Shown here piece after piece: positions 41,114 to 53,977 of a stretch of DNA of 64,000 nucleotides; position 1 is the first letter of the stretch; every line of letters starts with the position of its first letter. Made by a program: the position numbers and the translations under genes. Source of the DNA: Acridotheres tristis (lineage: Eukaryota; Chordata; Aves; Passeriformes; Sturnidae); NCBI GenBank assembly GCA_037013685.1, contig CM072884.1:104955548-105019547 (forward strand). Direction: 5' to 3'. The notes under the pieces are model-generated. The model was given only the letters and a program-made list of their open reading frames with translations, was not told the DNA's origin and did not search any database.

Positions 41114-41135
41114 ATTATTATATTATTATTATTAC
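41114..41135. repeat. (ATT)n microsatellite
   Basis: Short, slightly imperfect ATT trinucleotide run. Confidence 0.85.
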
Positions 41136-44100
41136 TTCTATTATAAAGGGCACATTAGCCAAAAAAATATCTTCCTTCTACACTCATTTTTGTACTGAAA
41201 GTTCGAAGTCTAGCTTTTCTGTCACTCTTAAGACTTTCCCAAAAGATTAGGACATTTCATCACTTAAACAAAATGCAGTTTGCACACAACCAATCCAAGA
41301 ACTGTTTCAGTAATTTTCTACACTATCCTTCATGGAGATATTTCTCCTAATTAGGGTCTCTTCCTGTACAGCAATAGCTTTAAACAGCATTTTTTAAAGA
41401 GGCATCCAGAATGTGTCTTGTCTATGTTTTCTTCCCGCACACTCTGATTGATGAAAGGTGCTCAGTTTTCCTGTCTTTTGTTTCCTTTTTCTTCTTCAGC
41501 ATTTAATGCAGTTTTTAATCCTGCATTTTCCAGAACTGAGTCCTTGCTGCTTGCAAAATTTTTAATCCCCTGAATGCTTTCCAGCATCTGAGTATACTCT
41601 GTATACTCAGGGCACAGTCTAACTACATGTATGAACTTACACATGAAATCAGACCATGGAGAACACAAAGGATGCATGGTGATTTCTGACTGGAAAAATT
41701 AAGAAAAGGACAGTAAGTCACAGTTTGCAGTATCTTTAATTGTCTTTCCTTGAGCACAAGCAATGCTACACAGCTATGTAGGAAGGCAGATCACTGGTTG
41801 CTGTTTATCCATTGCAGCTCTCGAGTCATGGTTGTGCTAAAGTCAAGCAGGCTGCCACAGCAAAACAACATTATAATAGCGAGGGATTTCAATTACTCTC
41901 ATTTTAATTGTTTGAGTATTACAATGGTAAGTAATGGAGAAATTTGATTATTTTTTAGACATCATTTGACAGCGATTCTTGGAGAAGGCATTCAGCAAAT
42001 ACACAGGAGTAAAAGTGTGTTTTCATCATGTTCAGAGCTGCATGCAGGTTTTGCATGAAAAAAAAAATACCAAGAACCATTTAATATGGCCTTAAAGTAC
42101 ACAAATTCAACATGATTGATGATTTGCCACTTTGAGCATTGATGCAACTACTTTTTAAAATCCATCATTATATTTAAATGAATTTGCGACAAGAGATATC
42201 TTTGGTTCCAATGCTGACGTCTTAATCATGTCCAAATATTAGACTAGAAATATTAAATATTCATAACTTCTTTGAAAATGCTTGAAAGTTTTCTATTTAA
42301 GGAAAGCTATGTAGCCATAGCATAGCACAGACAAGCACATTTCCAGAGTGCAAACAAATACTATTTTCATGAAAGGGAAAAAATGGCCAGAAAACATACC
42401 AGAGAGCAATTATCCTTGCCCACTACCAATGCACACAAGCTTTATTCCCTTGCTGTTTGGTGATCAACAAGTATATTCAAGAGCATCAGCCCATTTCCCC
42501 CAAAGTCAGTTTATTTCAAGCAGTACAAGTGATACACCTTTTTTTCTCTCTGTTTATCACTGTATGCCTTAAAAATATACTCTGAGTTACAAAAAAAACC
42601 ACTTTAATTTGCTCTTTAAGCCCTCCCTCCACTCACATTCAGAGGATTGCTTTAGCTATAGCTCACATAGCTTCCCCTTATTTCAGGCTGATTTTTTGTG
42701 GAGCAGATTAAGCTGTTTGGCAGAGCAATCCCTACAGATCACATCTCAAAAATATTGTTCAGACAAGACATAATACACTTTATTGATACAAACATCATTA
42801 ATTCAAAGCATTTTCCCCTATATTGATACACTTGCACTAAATAATGTATCAATAAATTTAATGATAGGCAGAGGATTCAGAACTGGCAGAAGAAAACCTC
42901 CAACCTGCTTCCTGCAAGATGCTATACAAAATAAAAATCTCCCAAAAAATTGAAGTAAACTGAAAGGAAAATGGAATGCATCCTCTTTGAAACAAATTCC
43001 ATAACCACTATAAAAAAAAAAAAAACAAAACATGTCACCCTCTTGGTTGGATTACAGATGGAAATTGTGGCAGAAACTTTCTTATAATCATTTTATAAAA
43101 CAGTTACTTCCTATATCTACCAAAAATGAAATACATGTTCTAATTTTTTATGTCAAGATGCTCTGGTGGCATTCATTTTCCCCTGTTTCTTCACACCAAG
43201 CGTCCAGAAAGTAACTGCCAAAAAAAAGAGGAAAATAGAGAAAGTGTCCTTCCCTAATGGCTTGCTCCTTTGGTTTTAACTTTCCTTTTTGTAAGTGCTC
43301 CATCAGTGACTGCCGTTTGCCATTAAAACTTTCCATAAGTCATGTTTGAACTTCATTACCTACAGCTGAATCAAGGTTATTCAAACTATATTGTTTCAAT
43401 GAAGCCAGTGAAAATCACCCAGAACAATAGATTAGAGTTTTACAGTAATTTAGAAACAGGTTTTTTCCTTATTTGCAAAGCAAATAATTCCTAGAAAAAC
43501 CTAAAACTAAATGACCCCACCATCAGCTATGAAGATTACGACAATAAGCTTCTTTCTCTTTTAATAGTGTATATCAAGGCTAAAAATATTTTTTAAAGAA
43601 CTTAGAAAAAGAGAGCAAGTATCTCTCCCAAATTTATGTAGTCCTTCTCTCTCTACACTTTCATTTTAATATATTAAGAATGCAAGAACTGCCTGAGGGT
43701 AGGTGAATCTTTTTTCTGTTTTCAGATTCAATCATTTCAAGCATTACTTTGTGTTCTCTTTGGAATCAGTAGAAAATAATACTCACTGTATTAGAAAAAT
43801 TAGAAAAGAGATAATTGTTCTCTCAAGATTTTTTTTCTTTCTGATCAGATTTCTATACAGGAAAGCCATTACAGTGCCCAGAATATCTTGACTACAGGAT
43901 TAACACAGACACACCGAGATAAGAAAATTAATTTAGGCTTTAGATCTGTTGCCTTATTATAGAAGAATGTCAACTGAAGATGAAAATCATTACAGAGAGA
44001 ATTATCTCTTAGGGTCTTTATAAAATTTTTATCTCAAGAACAGTCACGCTAAAGGTTAGGATATATCTCACAAAGTTGGATTTATGCACACAAACTAGTT

Positions 44101-44235
44101 CACACTTGCTCAGTCAGACCCAAAAAAATAACCTTAGAAACTCAAAAAGTTTGGATCTTCTATAACATAGATCCTAAGAATCCAGGTCAGAGATCAAATT
44201 CTGATCTAGAAATTAAAGTTTAATTTCATTAACTC

Positions 44236-44305
44236 AAAATCCCAAAATTTCATAGGAATTTCTTCCTTTCAAAATCCCAAAATTTCATAGGAATTTCTTC
44301 CTTTC
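44236..44305. repeat. Exact 35-bp tandem duplication (two copies)
   Basis: The unit beginning AAAATCCCAAAATTTCATAG and ending TTCCTTTC occurs twice back to back (44236-44270 and 44271-44305) with no differences. Confidence 0.97.
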
Positions 44306-47300
44306 ATTTATTTTCTATGGACTTCAACTCAAAGTTGTTTCTTCCATCACGTGGTGGATAAACACGTTTCAAATGACCTTCAGATAACAATGACCACAAG
44401 GAGAAAGTCCAGTATCTCCACTTTGGGCACAATGACTAACATTTCATATAATAGGGGATTAGTGGGAGTAGCCTGCCTCAGAGCAAGTATAAATCATAAA
44501 TACTATTGTTGCCTATTTATTTAAAATCCATTATTTTAATCAAATATTCCCAATTAACATCTTAATCATCCTTCCATTTGTGACCTAAATAAAAATATAG
44601 ACTTCTCAAGATACTTGTACGAGTTCTTCCCTTAAAAGAGTAATCACTTTATCAGTAAATCAATAATAGATAAATAAGAATATCTTCACAGTAGAATATG
44701 AGCTAAGAGGTTCCTAAATAGAGCAAATTTTTTACCTTAAAAAAATAAAGTATATTAACATAGAAAATATGGGAAAGGGCTTATAAATTTTTACCAAAGC
44801 TCTCCTCTAGTTTTTTGAGTATTAATCTCCAAGTGTCAATATCACATTCCTACAACTCTTTACACAAACCATCACTATTTTCAAAAAAGTATTTTTTAAA
44901 AGTACAGATATATTTGTATATGTAACTGGCATTTTTAAATTGAAGAATTTTAATTTGATCTGGGCTTATTCTTAGTTTGAAAAACCCCTTACTTACAATA
45001 AGTAGACTAAAACTTCTTCCAACATATAAATCTCCTCACTTCAACTGAAGTTTATTTAGAATCTAATACAGAAATTTAGTTGCCTAGGCAAATACAATCT
45101 TTCAACATATTTTTAAAATTTTCATTAGACAAAATATCCAATAAAGATACGCTGAACATTTACCTAAATAACCCTTCTTCCTTTGTGATTTTAAGACAGG
45201 CAAAACTCATTCTCTGAATTGATGCATCAGACAAATAATGCTGTTACAACTGATCTCTTCTCAGTTGTCTTCCATCAGAGATAATTTTGAACAACCAACT
45301 ATTATGTACACAGTTCCAAAGGGCTTCGTTAAATTACAGAGTTTAAAAAGCATGCTTAATTCTAGTCTAAAGCATTGATTATGGACATATCAAGTCCCAA
45401 TGAGAAATTTGACAAAGGAAAAACACTAGATTGAACCTTGATTAGTATTTTAACCTTAATATTTTAACATTTTTACAGAAGATAATTATCTAGGAAAAAA
45501 TGCTAAAACACAGTATTATTAGTGACAGAGAGACAATTACACACATTAGTGACAGAAAGAAAATGTGCCATATTTGTAGTGGCAAAGAAATCTATGAGAT
45601 TGTCAGAGTAGACCAACTATTACAATTTGCCAGTGCCTTGAGGCACTGTAACTGTAGAATATTAACACAGAAAGAATATTTTGTTTTACCAAGTTCTTTA
45701 TAACAACAAATCAAACAAATGCCCAAAATAAAACAAAAGCAGAAAAAGAAAAAAAGAACCACCGTATCGAAAAAAGTGGGGGAGAAAGAAAAAAAAATAA
45801 AGCAACATAGACAACTGTGAACTCCCAGGTAGCTGAAAGCCCATGCAACAAGTGGGCTATTTATAGAAGCAGTATTTAGATGTAAAGCAAAGAAGTATTT
45901 AGAATACTGTGGTGTTTTTTTATGTGTCTCTATGCTTGGAGGTGCAAGGGGGTAATGTGTTAAATCCAAAGCTTTTGAAAAGAAAAAAATTGTCAAAAAA
46001 TCGGCTCACAGCACAAACAGCTTTGCATTCTTTATCTGCAATGCTCAGTCTGCTTCTTCTCACCTTGGAAGAGACTGGACAGGAGATCTAGCTAAGAAAT
46101 GAGAGAAGACATTCCAGTACCTCATCCAAAATTTTCTCAGAATTGTGTGAAGAACATCAGCTGTGGTCAGTGAGGCTTATCAATTTAAATAACATTGTTA
46201 TAAGCTCAGATTTGGTTTTATAGAAACATGTAGTAGTAAGTCTGAATTACACCATCACTAAAAATCCAAAATGAATGTGAATCATCTGGAAATATGAGGA
46301 TACCTATTCTCTGTTCTATTATGTGACTACTGCCCCTACTTTTATTCATGCAATATTTCCTATGTGTTACTACTGTTAGATTCTGCACATATTTTAACTC
46401 GCCTCTCATTTCTATGAATTTATACTTGCTAACCATCACTGAACTACTTACAATAGCAGCTGCAATACAAGATTACTACATAGTTCTTTATAATTCCAAG
46501 TTCAGTACTTCAAATTATAATATAAATTGCACACACTTTGTAATAGAAAGTCTCACCATTTCTTTTGTAGCAGATGTGCCCCACTTCAAAGTAAATCACA
46601 CCTATTTTAGATTTTCCCACTGATAAGAGGAAGGGCCTATTTTGTCCTTGAGTCTCTTAAGCAGTACCCTTCAAGTTATTTATTTACACAGAAATTTGTA
46701 AAATTTACTGATTGTTGAATCATCTCTTGTTAACTCAATTGCTCACAGGTCAAAGAAAGAGTAAGAAATCTACTCACAAATATGGAAGATTAAGTCAGGT
46801 TAGATGGTGTCTAGTGAGTTTACTATTTTTGTTGCCTATTTGCTTAAGACTGCAAAGAAAAAGCAGAACTTTCACCTTAACATTGGGTAAAGAAGAAATA
46901 CAGTTTAAACTTGAGGGCAAATATTTGTCAAAAGAAAGTGCAGAGTAAAATATTACAACAATAATATAGATCAAACTAGCAAGCATTTGGAAAACGTATG
47001 TATTACACATTCATTCATATGAGTTCACCCTTCCCACTGTTAGTTTTGAAGATTTTTCCATAGACCTGCTCTGGTCCTGCAGTTCATATCTGTGCTTGAA
47101 ACTAAAGACAAAGCTTGTGATGTGACTTGAGGGCATGTCCAGAACTAGAGCTGAAATTTGTAATTTGATGACAAAAAGCAAAGCAGTAGTTAAAGGGTTG
47201 TGATATTAACTCTGCACTTTTAATTGTGTATCCTGTAGATTTTCCTCCTATTTAACCAAAACCATTCCTGGCTTTGAGAACCAAAAGGAGCCTTAAGAAA

Positions 47301-47380
47301 ACAACACTTTTAAGTTTGATCTTCTAACGATTATAAGATTTTTGTGCAACTTAAATAATGATTTCTAGGCTTGAGACAGC

Positions 47381-47399
47381 TTTTTTTTTTTTTTTTTTT
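47381..47399. repeat. Poly(T) run, 19 bp
   Basis: Uninterrupted T homopolymer; a C10 run follows at 47471-47480. Confidence 0.95.
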
Positions 47400-49394
47400 A
47401 CTATTTTCAAAAGCATGATATCAAATGTAGCTCTTGTGACTCATATGTCTCCTGCATTTAAAAAACCAATCCCCCCCCCCTTGACAAAGTACTGGGCAAA
47501 ACTGTTAAATTTTAGGGCACAATAGAAAAAAACCCCAAAGGTCTCATAATCCCTTGGAATAAGACATATCAGGGTACTAAAATGAACTAAAGATCAGTAT
47601 TACAACTGTATACAATTACTGAGTAAAGACACTGTTAACAGCATCATGAACTATAGTGCTGAGAAGTCTTTTTCCCCTCTTCTTTGTGTTCCAATATGGT
47701 AGAATCCAATACTGCTGAGATACAGAAGTATAGGAAGTTAAGATCAAACAAAAAAGTTATCAAATGAAAAAGTGTCTGAGTCTCATTATCACTTAATAAT
47801 GGTGCCAAAAACTCATCATCAGTGCAAATTAAGGAAAAATATGGAAAATATGACTGAGATGGATTAAATGAGGTTGTTTGTTTTTTTTTTTTTAATCAGA
47901 CTACATAGAAGTATAACTAACTGGATAATTACTTTACCTAAAAAGGACAGCAGAAATCATACAACTTGATAGCTTATTTATTATTGGGCTAGCACAAACA
48001 AGTACAAGGCCCAGGAAAGTGACAGCAGGGAAAAGTTCATTAAGCCAAGAATCAGATGTTCATTGCTGGAAGGAAGAACACAAGCATTTCTGCTGCTACT
48101 TCACCAGCACTCAGTTGTTGTAAGGAGAAAGAGGACAGCTCAGATCTATTCCCAGATGCAGCTTCTGAGAGATCACTCCCTACTTTTCCTCAAAAGATCC
48201 TTCTGCTCCAATGTAGCATAAGTATTTTATGCCAAAGTAAACACAAACACCATTATAAAGCTAAAAACATCTAACTGTTATGTGTTGATGACCACAACAC
48301 ATGGGGCTGTTACTTATCCTATTCCTTGGTTAATTTTTTTAAATCATGTTCCTCCACAAATTCAGTACAGATGAAAAGTTTGCAAAGAACCATTTAACTA
48401 CTTAAAAATGCAAGCCCAGGTTATCAGACGTTCCTAAAAGATGCAGGCTAATCTTAACAGCTTGATTAATCATTTAAGCTTTAATGCATACAAGCTGAAA
48501 TTACAGATGTCATCATGACTTGGTTAATTTGCTAAAGACAGTTATTTCTTTTGCCAAAATTGTCTTAAGTCAGCTTAAGTCATACCAGCAAAGATGGCAA
48601 ATATCTTCATCACTAATTGATTCTGAGACATAACAATAATGAGTGTGAAACATAGGGAGTTAATAACTTGGAAAAGTGTTCAGAGGTTATATTATTTATA
48701 CCTAAGATACTCTAAATTCAAGAGAACAAAGAATAAGAACCTGAACTATTTCCACTGAAAACAATCAACAAAAATATTTTTAAAGTGCGCAAGTCAAATA
48801 CACATCCAGAAAACCACATCAGTCAGCAAATTTCCTTAGTTGTATCAAAATCAATGATTTTTAATTTAAAAAACAAAAGGGAAAAAAAAAACGCTAAAAA
48901 AATACATACAACTATGGTAGAAGTTTTCGATATATTAGCTTTGCCATTCAAATGACCAGAAATTAATTTATAAAATACCTGGTTTGGGCAACTAATATTT
49001 GGCAACAAATACTAGTTTTGAGCAAACGTGAAATATCTATTATTTGAAAGGATAACGGAGAGCATTTTTAAAATTTAAAATATCTTACCTGCATAATCAT
49101 AAATGTGTAATTAGAGGGGTTCATTAGGAATTACATTGGGATACTTTGGGCCTAAAAAATTCCATTTGCAAACACTATTTTTTTTAATCTTGCCCACTAA
49201 TATATAGGTCTTTAACAACTTTCTTCTAAACAAAACCTTCTGACATCTACCAATTTACTCTACCTGATCTTGTATTTTCTTCTTGTTATCTTTAATACTC
49301 TACAGTAGGAAAGTACTACAGTAATGAACACTAGATATACATTTAGACCTACTTATATTTCACTCACTGGAAGGATTCAATCAAAAAGACCACA

Positions 49395-49500
49395 AATATG
49401 TTGGGTTGGAGTGGACTCAAATAGATCACTGATCCAAATTACCTGTTCCTTGCAGGACTTCCTAAACCCTGATACAAAAAAGCATCAAGGACAATAGCAG
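49395..49500 (-). mobile_element. Possible CR1 LINE 3' tail, minus orientation
   Basis: TGTTGGGTTGGAGTGGACTC followed by AGATCACTGATCCAAATTAC and CCTTGCAGGACTTCCTAAA resembles the reverse complement of a CR1 3' end. It is degraded and the edges are uncertain. Confidence 0.45.
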
Positions 49501-51071
49501 GAATGATCATCTCTGCATGAAGCCAAAACCAATCCAGATACAAAAGCTTTAACTTACACAACATAGGTTTTACAAGAAATACCTAGATGTAAATTATCTT
49601 CACTACTTTGATAACTGAAATGGAGATCAAACTCTGCAAAATGTTTTAAAAGCTGCTCATGGGATAGACTTAAAGTATCAACAACCTTAGTAATAAACTG
49701 ATTATTTCTCATGGGACAGACTTTAAATATCAGCAACCTCAGAAACAAGCAAACTTCATATATTACCTAGAAAACCAGTCTGGCTGAGTGCAAATATTTA
49801 CTTTTCAAAATCCAGTTAGATAGACTCCCTAGACATCTGTTTCAACATGTATCAATAATCAGTAATTTCAGAACACAAATGACCCCAAACCTTTTCTTTT
49901 TTGATTACTACACTGGCTGTAGAAAAGTAGACCTTCACTGAATAGTGGTTTCCTTTCTACTTAATATTTTCAAAATCAAGACAGTAGACATTTAATGATA
50001 AAAACTAAATTTTAAAGTGTTCACAAATTACACGTGCTGTTTTGACAGGTATTAAATTACAAGAAAATAATGTTTCACCACTGCATATTCCCTTTTATTG
50101 TAATACATTAGCATTTTGCAGCCAGAGAAGAGAGTGTTGTCACACAATATGGTGTTAGGAGATATTTGAGCACCTAATTAGGAGACTCGATAAATACACA
50201 ATGTAAAATTACAGAAAGAATATTCTAGAAACTTCAAACAAGATTTCTCCCTGGCATGCATGCCAGAAATTCTGGGTTTCAATCTAGAAATAAATTTCCT
50301 ATCACAAACAAAACAGTTATAGCTCCTCATATCCATGCTTTCAAATAGGTACAAAATGTACTTTTCCTTTGGAAATGTTTACAGAGGGGGAAAAAGAAAT
50401 AGGTGGCTAGCACTGTGATTTACAACACTGAATAGCAAATAATTACAGCAGACATTTGGAAAACCACCAATGTTTAAGAGTTTTTTCAGTTGTTGGCTAA
50501 ACAACTGCAAGTGTCTTTGCCAAAACCAGAATAAAATGTCTAATCAGATGTGACTCTTGCATTGAGAAAATAACTTATTCACTAATCTATTTTAAGAAGA
50601 AAGATTAACCAATTATAGAAAACACTGTGACTACATCGATTCAGTTGCACAACTCAGTTTTCAATTCCAATCTCATTCAGAGTTTACAAGCTCAATCCCA
50701 TGCTTTAGCAAATAGAAAACCTCTTCTTCCTCCAGTGGTTCACCAAAACTGAGTTCTAGAAATTAATGAGTGTCCTAGGTAAGAAATGCTGTGCCATTCA
50801 ACTACATATATTTTCAATATTTCTGCTAGGGGAATATATGGGTTACAAGTTTATTACTCAACAACTGAGACATGTCCAGCTATATTTAAACATTAAGAGA
50901 CTCAATACTAACTTTAAATTCATTTTTTAATTTTGTTAAGTTCTTCCCATGAAAAACTCACCATGAATGAATCACTGAGAAGAGCAAAAACATATAGACA
51001 AGTTCAATTATAAGTGGCTTAACAGAAAATTTCATGAAAATACAGTAGAAGTGCTATCATATGGAAAAGAG

Positions 51072-51113
51072 GTATGTGTATATATACATATGCACACACA
51101 CATATATATATAA
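51072..51113. repeat. AT/AC dinucleotide microsatellite
   Basis: Mixed GTATATATAC, CACACACA and ATATATATA runs, 0.7 kb from exon 7 on its intron 7 side. Confidence 0.9.
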
Positions 51114-51827
51114 AATACAGCAGCTGTTCCAATTGTCTTGGAACAAGGAATGTTTTAGGAATATCCTCTGAGGGAAAATTACTAGTCTGTCAGCAATGCA
51201 GAAACTATGTCAGAGAATATATAGAAATGTATGAAATTCAAGTGAATGTGAAAAACAAGGAACCTTTCAAACATGACTGCTTAAGGATGTATAAAAGATA
51301 GTCAAGGCAAAATAGGTAATCCTATTATAGCTAAGGTTAAATGACAGTGATATGAGACACGTCATCCTGATAACATTTCAGTATACACAGAAATGCAAGT
51401 CATATTTAAAAATATTAGCATCTAGTGTTTGAATATATGTTTTGGATATATATTAAAAGGTAATTTTAACTCAAGAGCTTTCCAGAAGATATAAAAGCTG
51501 CAGATGTTCTAAATCTTCAAAACAGAAATCAACAGCTTTCTGAGATGCCTCCAATTCAGTGCATGCAGATTAAAACTCTGGCCCAAAAGCTAAAAAAAAA
51601 TTGCTTTAGAGAAAGTACATATAGACAGTTTTATGCTATTTCAATAGACCACACAAGTAGCACTAAAAGTAAGGGATTTTGTTTCAATTTATGATTTATC
51701 TCACAAAATGTTAAATTCTTGTGACAAAAAAAAAAAATCATGACTTTATCATCAAACGCATAGCAAAACTGTTTTTCCACTTAAAGAAAAAAAAAAGCAA
51801 ACACCAAACAACATAATTTCTACTAAC

Positions 51828-51946
51828 CTTCAGGATCAAGCAGTTTCTCTATTCCCAGGTGTTGCCTGGCTATGTTGAATGCATGGTCTAATCGTTTTAC
51901 AGGTGAATGCTGAGAAGCAACAGTGTTCCAATCAAATAGGTCTGGT
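51828..51946 (-). CDS. DMD: Dystrophin exon 7 (middle of CH2 domain)
   Basis: This 119-bp exon matches human exon 7 in length and phase. It is too short to appear as a long open frame by itself and was found by translating the minus strand. The acceptor is TATTTTAATTTTAG before ACCAGACC; the first base completes the Arg codon from exon 6. The product reads [19 protein letters not shown], then [20 protein letters not shown], and the final G opens an Asp codon finished by exon 8. The donor is GAAG followed by GTTAGT. The [18 protein letters not shown] segment is the conserved CH2 core. Differences from human, from memory, cluster between the Trp-Asn and the Arg-Leu (the surface loop [11 protein letters not shown]). 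The exon is isolated between an 8.3-kb and a 35.7-kb intron. Confidence 0.96.
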
Positions 51947-52099
51947 CTAAAATTAAAATAAGAGGAAGAATAAGTTTCTTATTCTTTTAGTCTTACATTT
52001 ACTCATATATTTATAAAACTAAGCTTCAGCATCGGCTTTTTTATTTTTGCAATGAAAGATTGTGTTAATTGGCCCTGGGACTAATGAAGCTCCGTTTCT

Positions 52100-52440
52100 A
52101 ATGGGTTTGTATTCTACTTTCATCCACGTCCACCACAATCACATTGCCCATATTTCTTGCCCTCCACCAAGCCCCAGCAACCTATAACTTCACATCCTGA
52201 ACCACTGCTGCTCTGCCCCACAGCCCTGGGCTCCTGTCACTGCCCACAGTGCCCGCAGCACACTGGCTCCCTCATTCCAGTCCCAAACAAGGCTTCAGGG
52301 GGAAGTCCCGGTGCTGTGGCCATGCAATCAGGACTGGCATGGGGCAGGACAAGCAGGACAGAACTGCTGAGGCCATCTGGGGGCCTTCCTCCTTTCCCCA
52401 GCTACCAGTCTTTCACTTCAATTTATATTTCTGAGTGCAA
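52100..52440. other. GC-rich block just upstream of exon 7
   Basis: A C/G-rich patch in AT-rich intron 6, with runs such as CTGCTCTGCCCCACAGCCCT. It starts about 150 bp upstream of exon 7 in gene sense. Not recognised as a known repeat; frames within it do not resemble a protein I know. Confidence 0.4.
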
Positions 52441-52503
52441 TCACTTCTAAGATTACGAGCTCACTGTTATATCAGATTGAAATCGGTCAAGAGGTTAAAC
52501 AAT

Positions 52504-52600
52504 TCATAGAATCATAAAAACATTTGGGTTGGGGAACACCTGTAAGAACAGAGTTCAGCTCTTACCCTAACACTACCAAGTCAAAATTTACATGCTCTTA
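52504..52600 (-). mobile_element. CR1 LINE 3' tail, minus orientation
   Basis: TCATAGAATCATAAAAACAT followed by TTGGGTTGGGGAACACC and later CCTAACACTACCAAGTC are the reverse complement of the CR1 3' end. Only about 100 bp is recognisable. It lies 560 bp upstream of exon 7 in gene sense. Confidence 0.75.
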
Positions 52601-53589
52601 CAGGAAAAGACAGAATGACCAAAACTGAATTATAGCTCAGATGCACAGTCTGGGACCTTGTATTAGCAGCTGCACTATTTGCAGTATAAATAATGTTAGT
52701 ACAGCACAATCTTTGGCTTTTCATCTGAGACTTAGCCATTAGGAAATCAGAATTTGTTATCAGCCACTCTGGAGAAATAAAGTTTAATCAAATACCCTGT
52801 AATTACAGTGCACGTAATATGAAGAAAAACAACTAGGCTATTTGTGACTTCAATACAGTGCTCTAAATCAGAGGACATTTAAATGTATAATTTCAACTAA
52901 AGATAAATCAAGCACATTATTTACACAATTTAAATTTTGCAATTAATGACAGATTTACTTACATTTTTATTAATTTTAGGAGTTAATTTTAAATAGTCTC
53001 CTGAGTTATAATAAATGGAAAAAATGTTCACTACATCATATTCTAATACTGTCAGGAGGGAAGAGAAAAAAAATGCCCTTTACCTAGCAGTTATTCTCTA
53101 GTTATGTACCTTTGCTGTCCCATTTTTTCTGAGAGGAGAGTGATTTACATAGTAACAACTAAGTTATTCTAAGTTATTTTGCTCCTCTCTGCATAGATGC
53201 TTAAATATTAGAGTTTTCTCCTTCCCATGCAGAATAACACCAAAATACTAATTAATATTAATATTAAATCTGGCTGAGGACAGGGTGGAAAAGTGAAAGG
53301 AAACTTAGATAGTAATCTCTGGGTTCACTAATGAATGGATTAAGTCTATGATCCCACAGACTGGTTTGTGTATTAAAACACAAGCATGCAAAATACACAC
53401 TAGGTGTACATAATTAATAAAAAGTATTTTTGGCCATTCTCCCTTAACCAGGGATGGAGTTACTACTGTTCTTTGCAGTCTACATGTTACTGTGTTTTCA
53501 ATGTACAGATAAATAGTGTTCAGAGAAAACCAAGTATTACCAAAGTGTGCTTGCACAAAACCAAGACCTTCTCTTTTTCCCTTCACTCT

Positions 53590-53977
53590 ACCTTCCCCAA
53601 ACCAGGGGGGGACGGATGGGTGAGAAATTGGGAGGGGACACAGCCAGGACAGGTCATCCAAACCAGTAAAAGGGATATTCCATGCCATATAACTTGCTCA
53701 GCCATAAATACCCGGGTAAAGGAAGGGAATAAGGTTTGGGGCTGCTTGTTTGGGAAGGTGTCTCCTGCTTCAAGAGTGGTTTGGCATCAGTTACTGCTTT
53801 TGCATCACTTGTTTTGCTATTCTTCTTTCCTCCATGTATTAAAAGAGTCTCTATTTTGATTCAAGAGTTTTCTTGCTTTTATTTTTCGTATTCTCTTCCC
53901 TGTGCTGGGGGAACAGGGGGTGAAGCAAGCAAGTGGCTGTTGAGTGCTCAGCTGCTGGCTGGGGCCAAGCCACCACA
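53590..53977 (+). mobile_element. ERV LTR fragment
   Basis: Matches an LTR family widespread in birds: GGATATTCCATGCCATATAA, a TATA-like CATAAATA at 53703-53710, an ATTAAA signal at 53838-53843, GAGTTTTCTTGCTTTTATTT, and the U5 end GCTGGCTGGGGCCAAGCCAC ending CACA at 53977. No internal retroviral sequence follows, so it is a solo or truncated LTR. It is antisense to DMD in intron 6. The 5' edge is uncertain. Confidence 0.7.

Larger units (their letters stand above)
16104..51827 (-). other. DMD: Intron 7 of DMD (about 35.7 kb)
   Basis: Bounded by the exon 7 donor GTTAGT and the exon 8 acceptor TTCCAG. It is much shorter than the human intron (roughly 110 kb from memory). Contents: A/C-rich tract and CCAA microsatellite at 16.7-16.9 kb; homopolymers at 18.0, 23.0, 26.6 and 47.4 kb; GC-richer block at 29.4-30.5 kb; G/T tract at 33.8 kb; LINE-like remnant with nested LTR at 37.9-39.3 kb; LTR remnant at 40.5 kb; 35-bp tandem duplication at 44.2 kb; CR1 tail at 49.4 kb; and AT/AC microsatellite at 51.1 kb. 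The remaining stretches, including 18-29, 31-33, 34-37 and 41-49 kb, show only AT-rich non-coding sequence. Confidence 0.9.

Noticed and set aside
45500..45703. Small plus-strand frame with several Cys and His residues
   Set aside because: No zinc-finger spacing or family resemblance that I can support.
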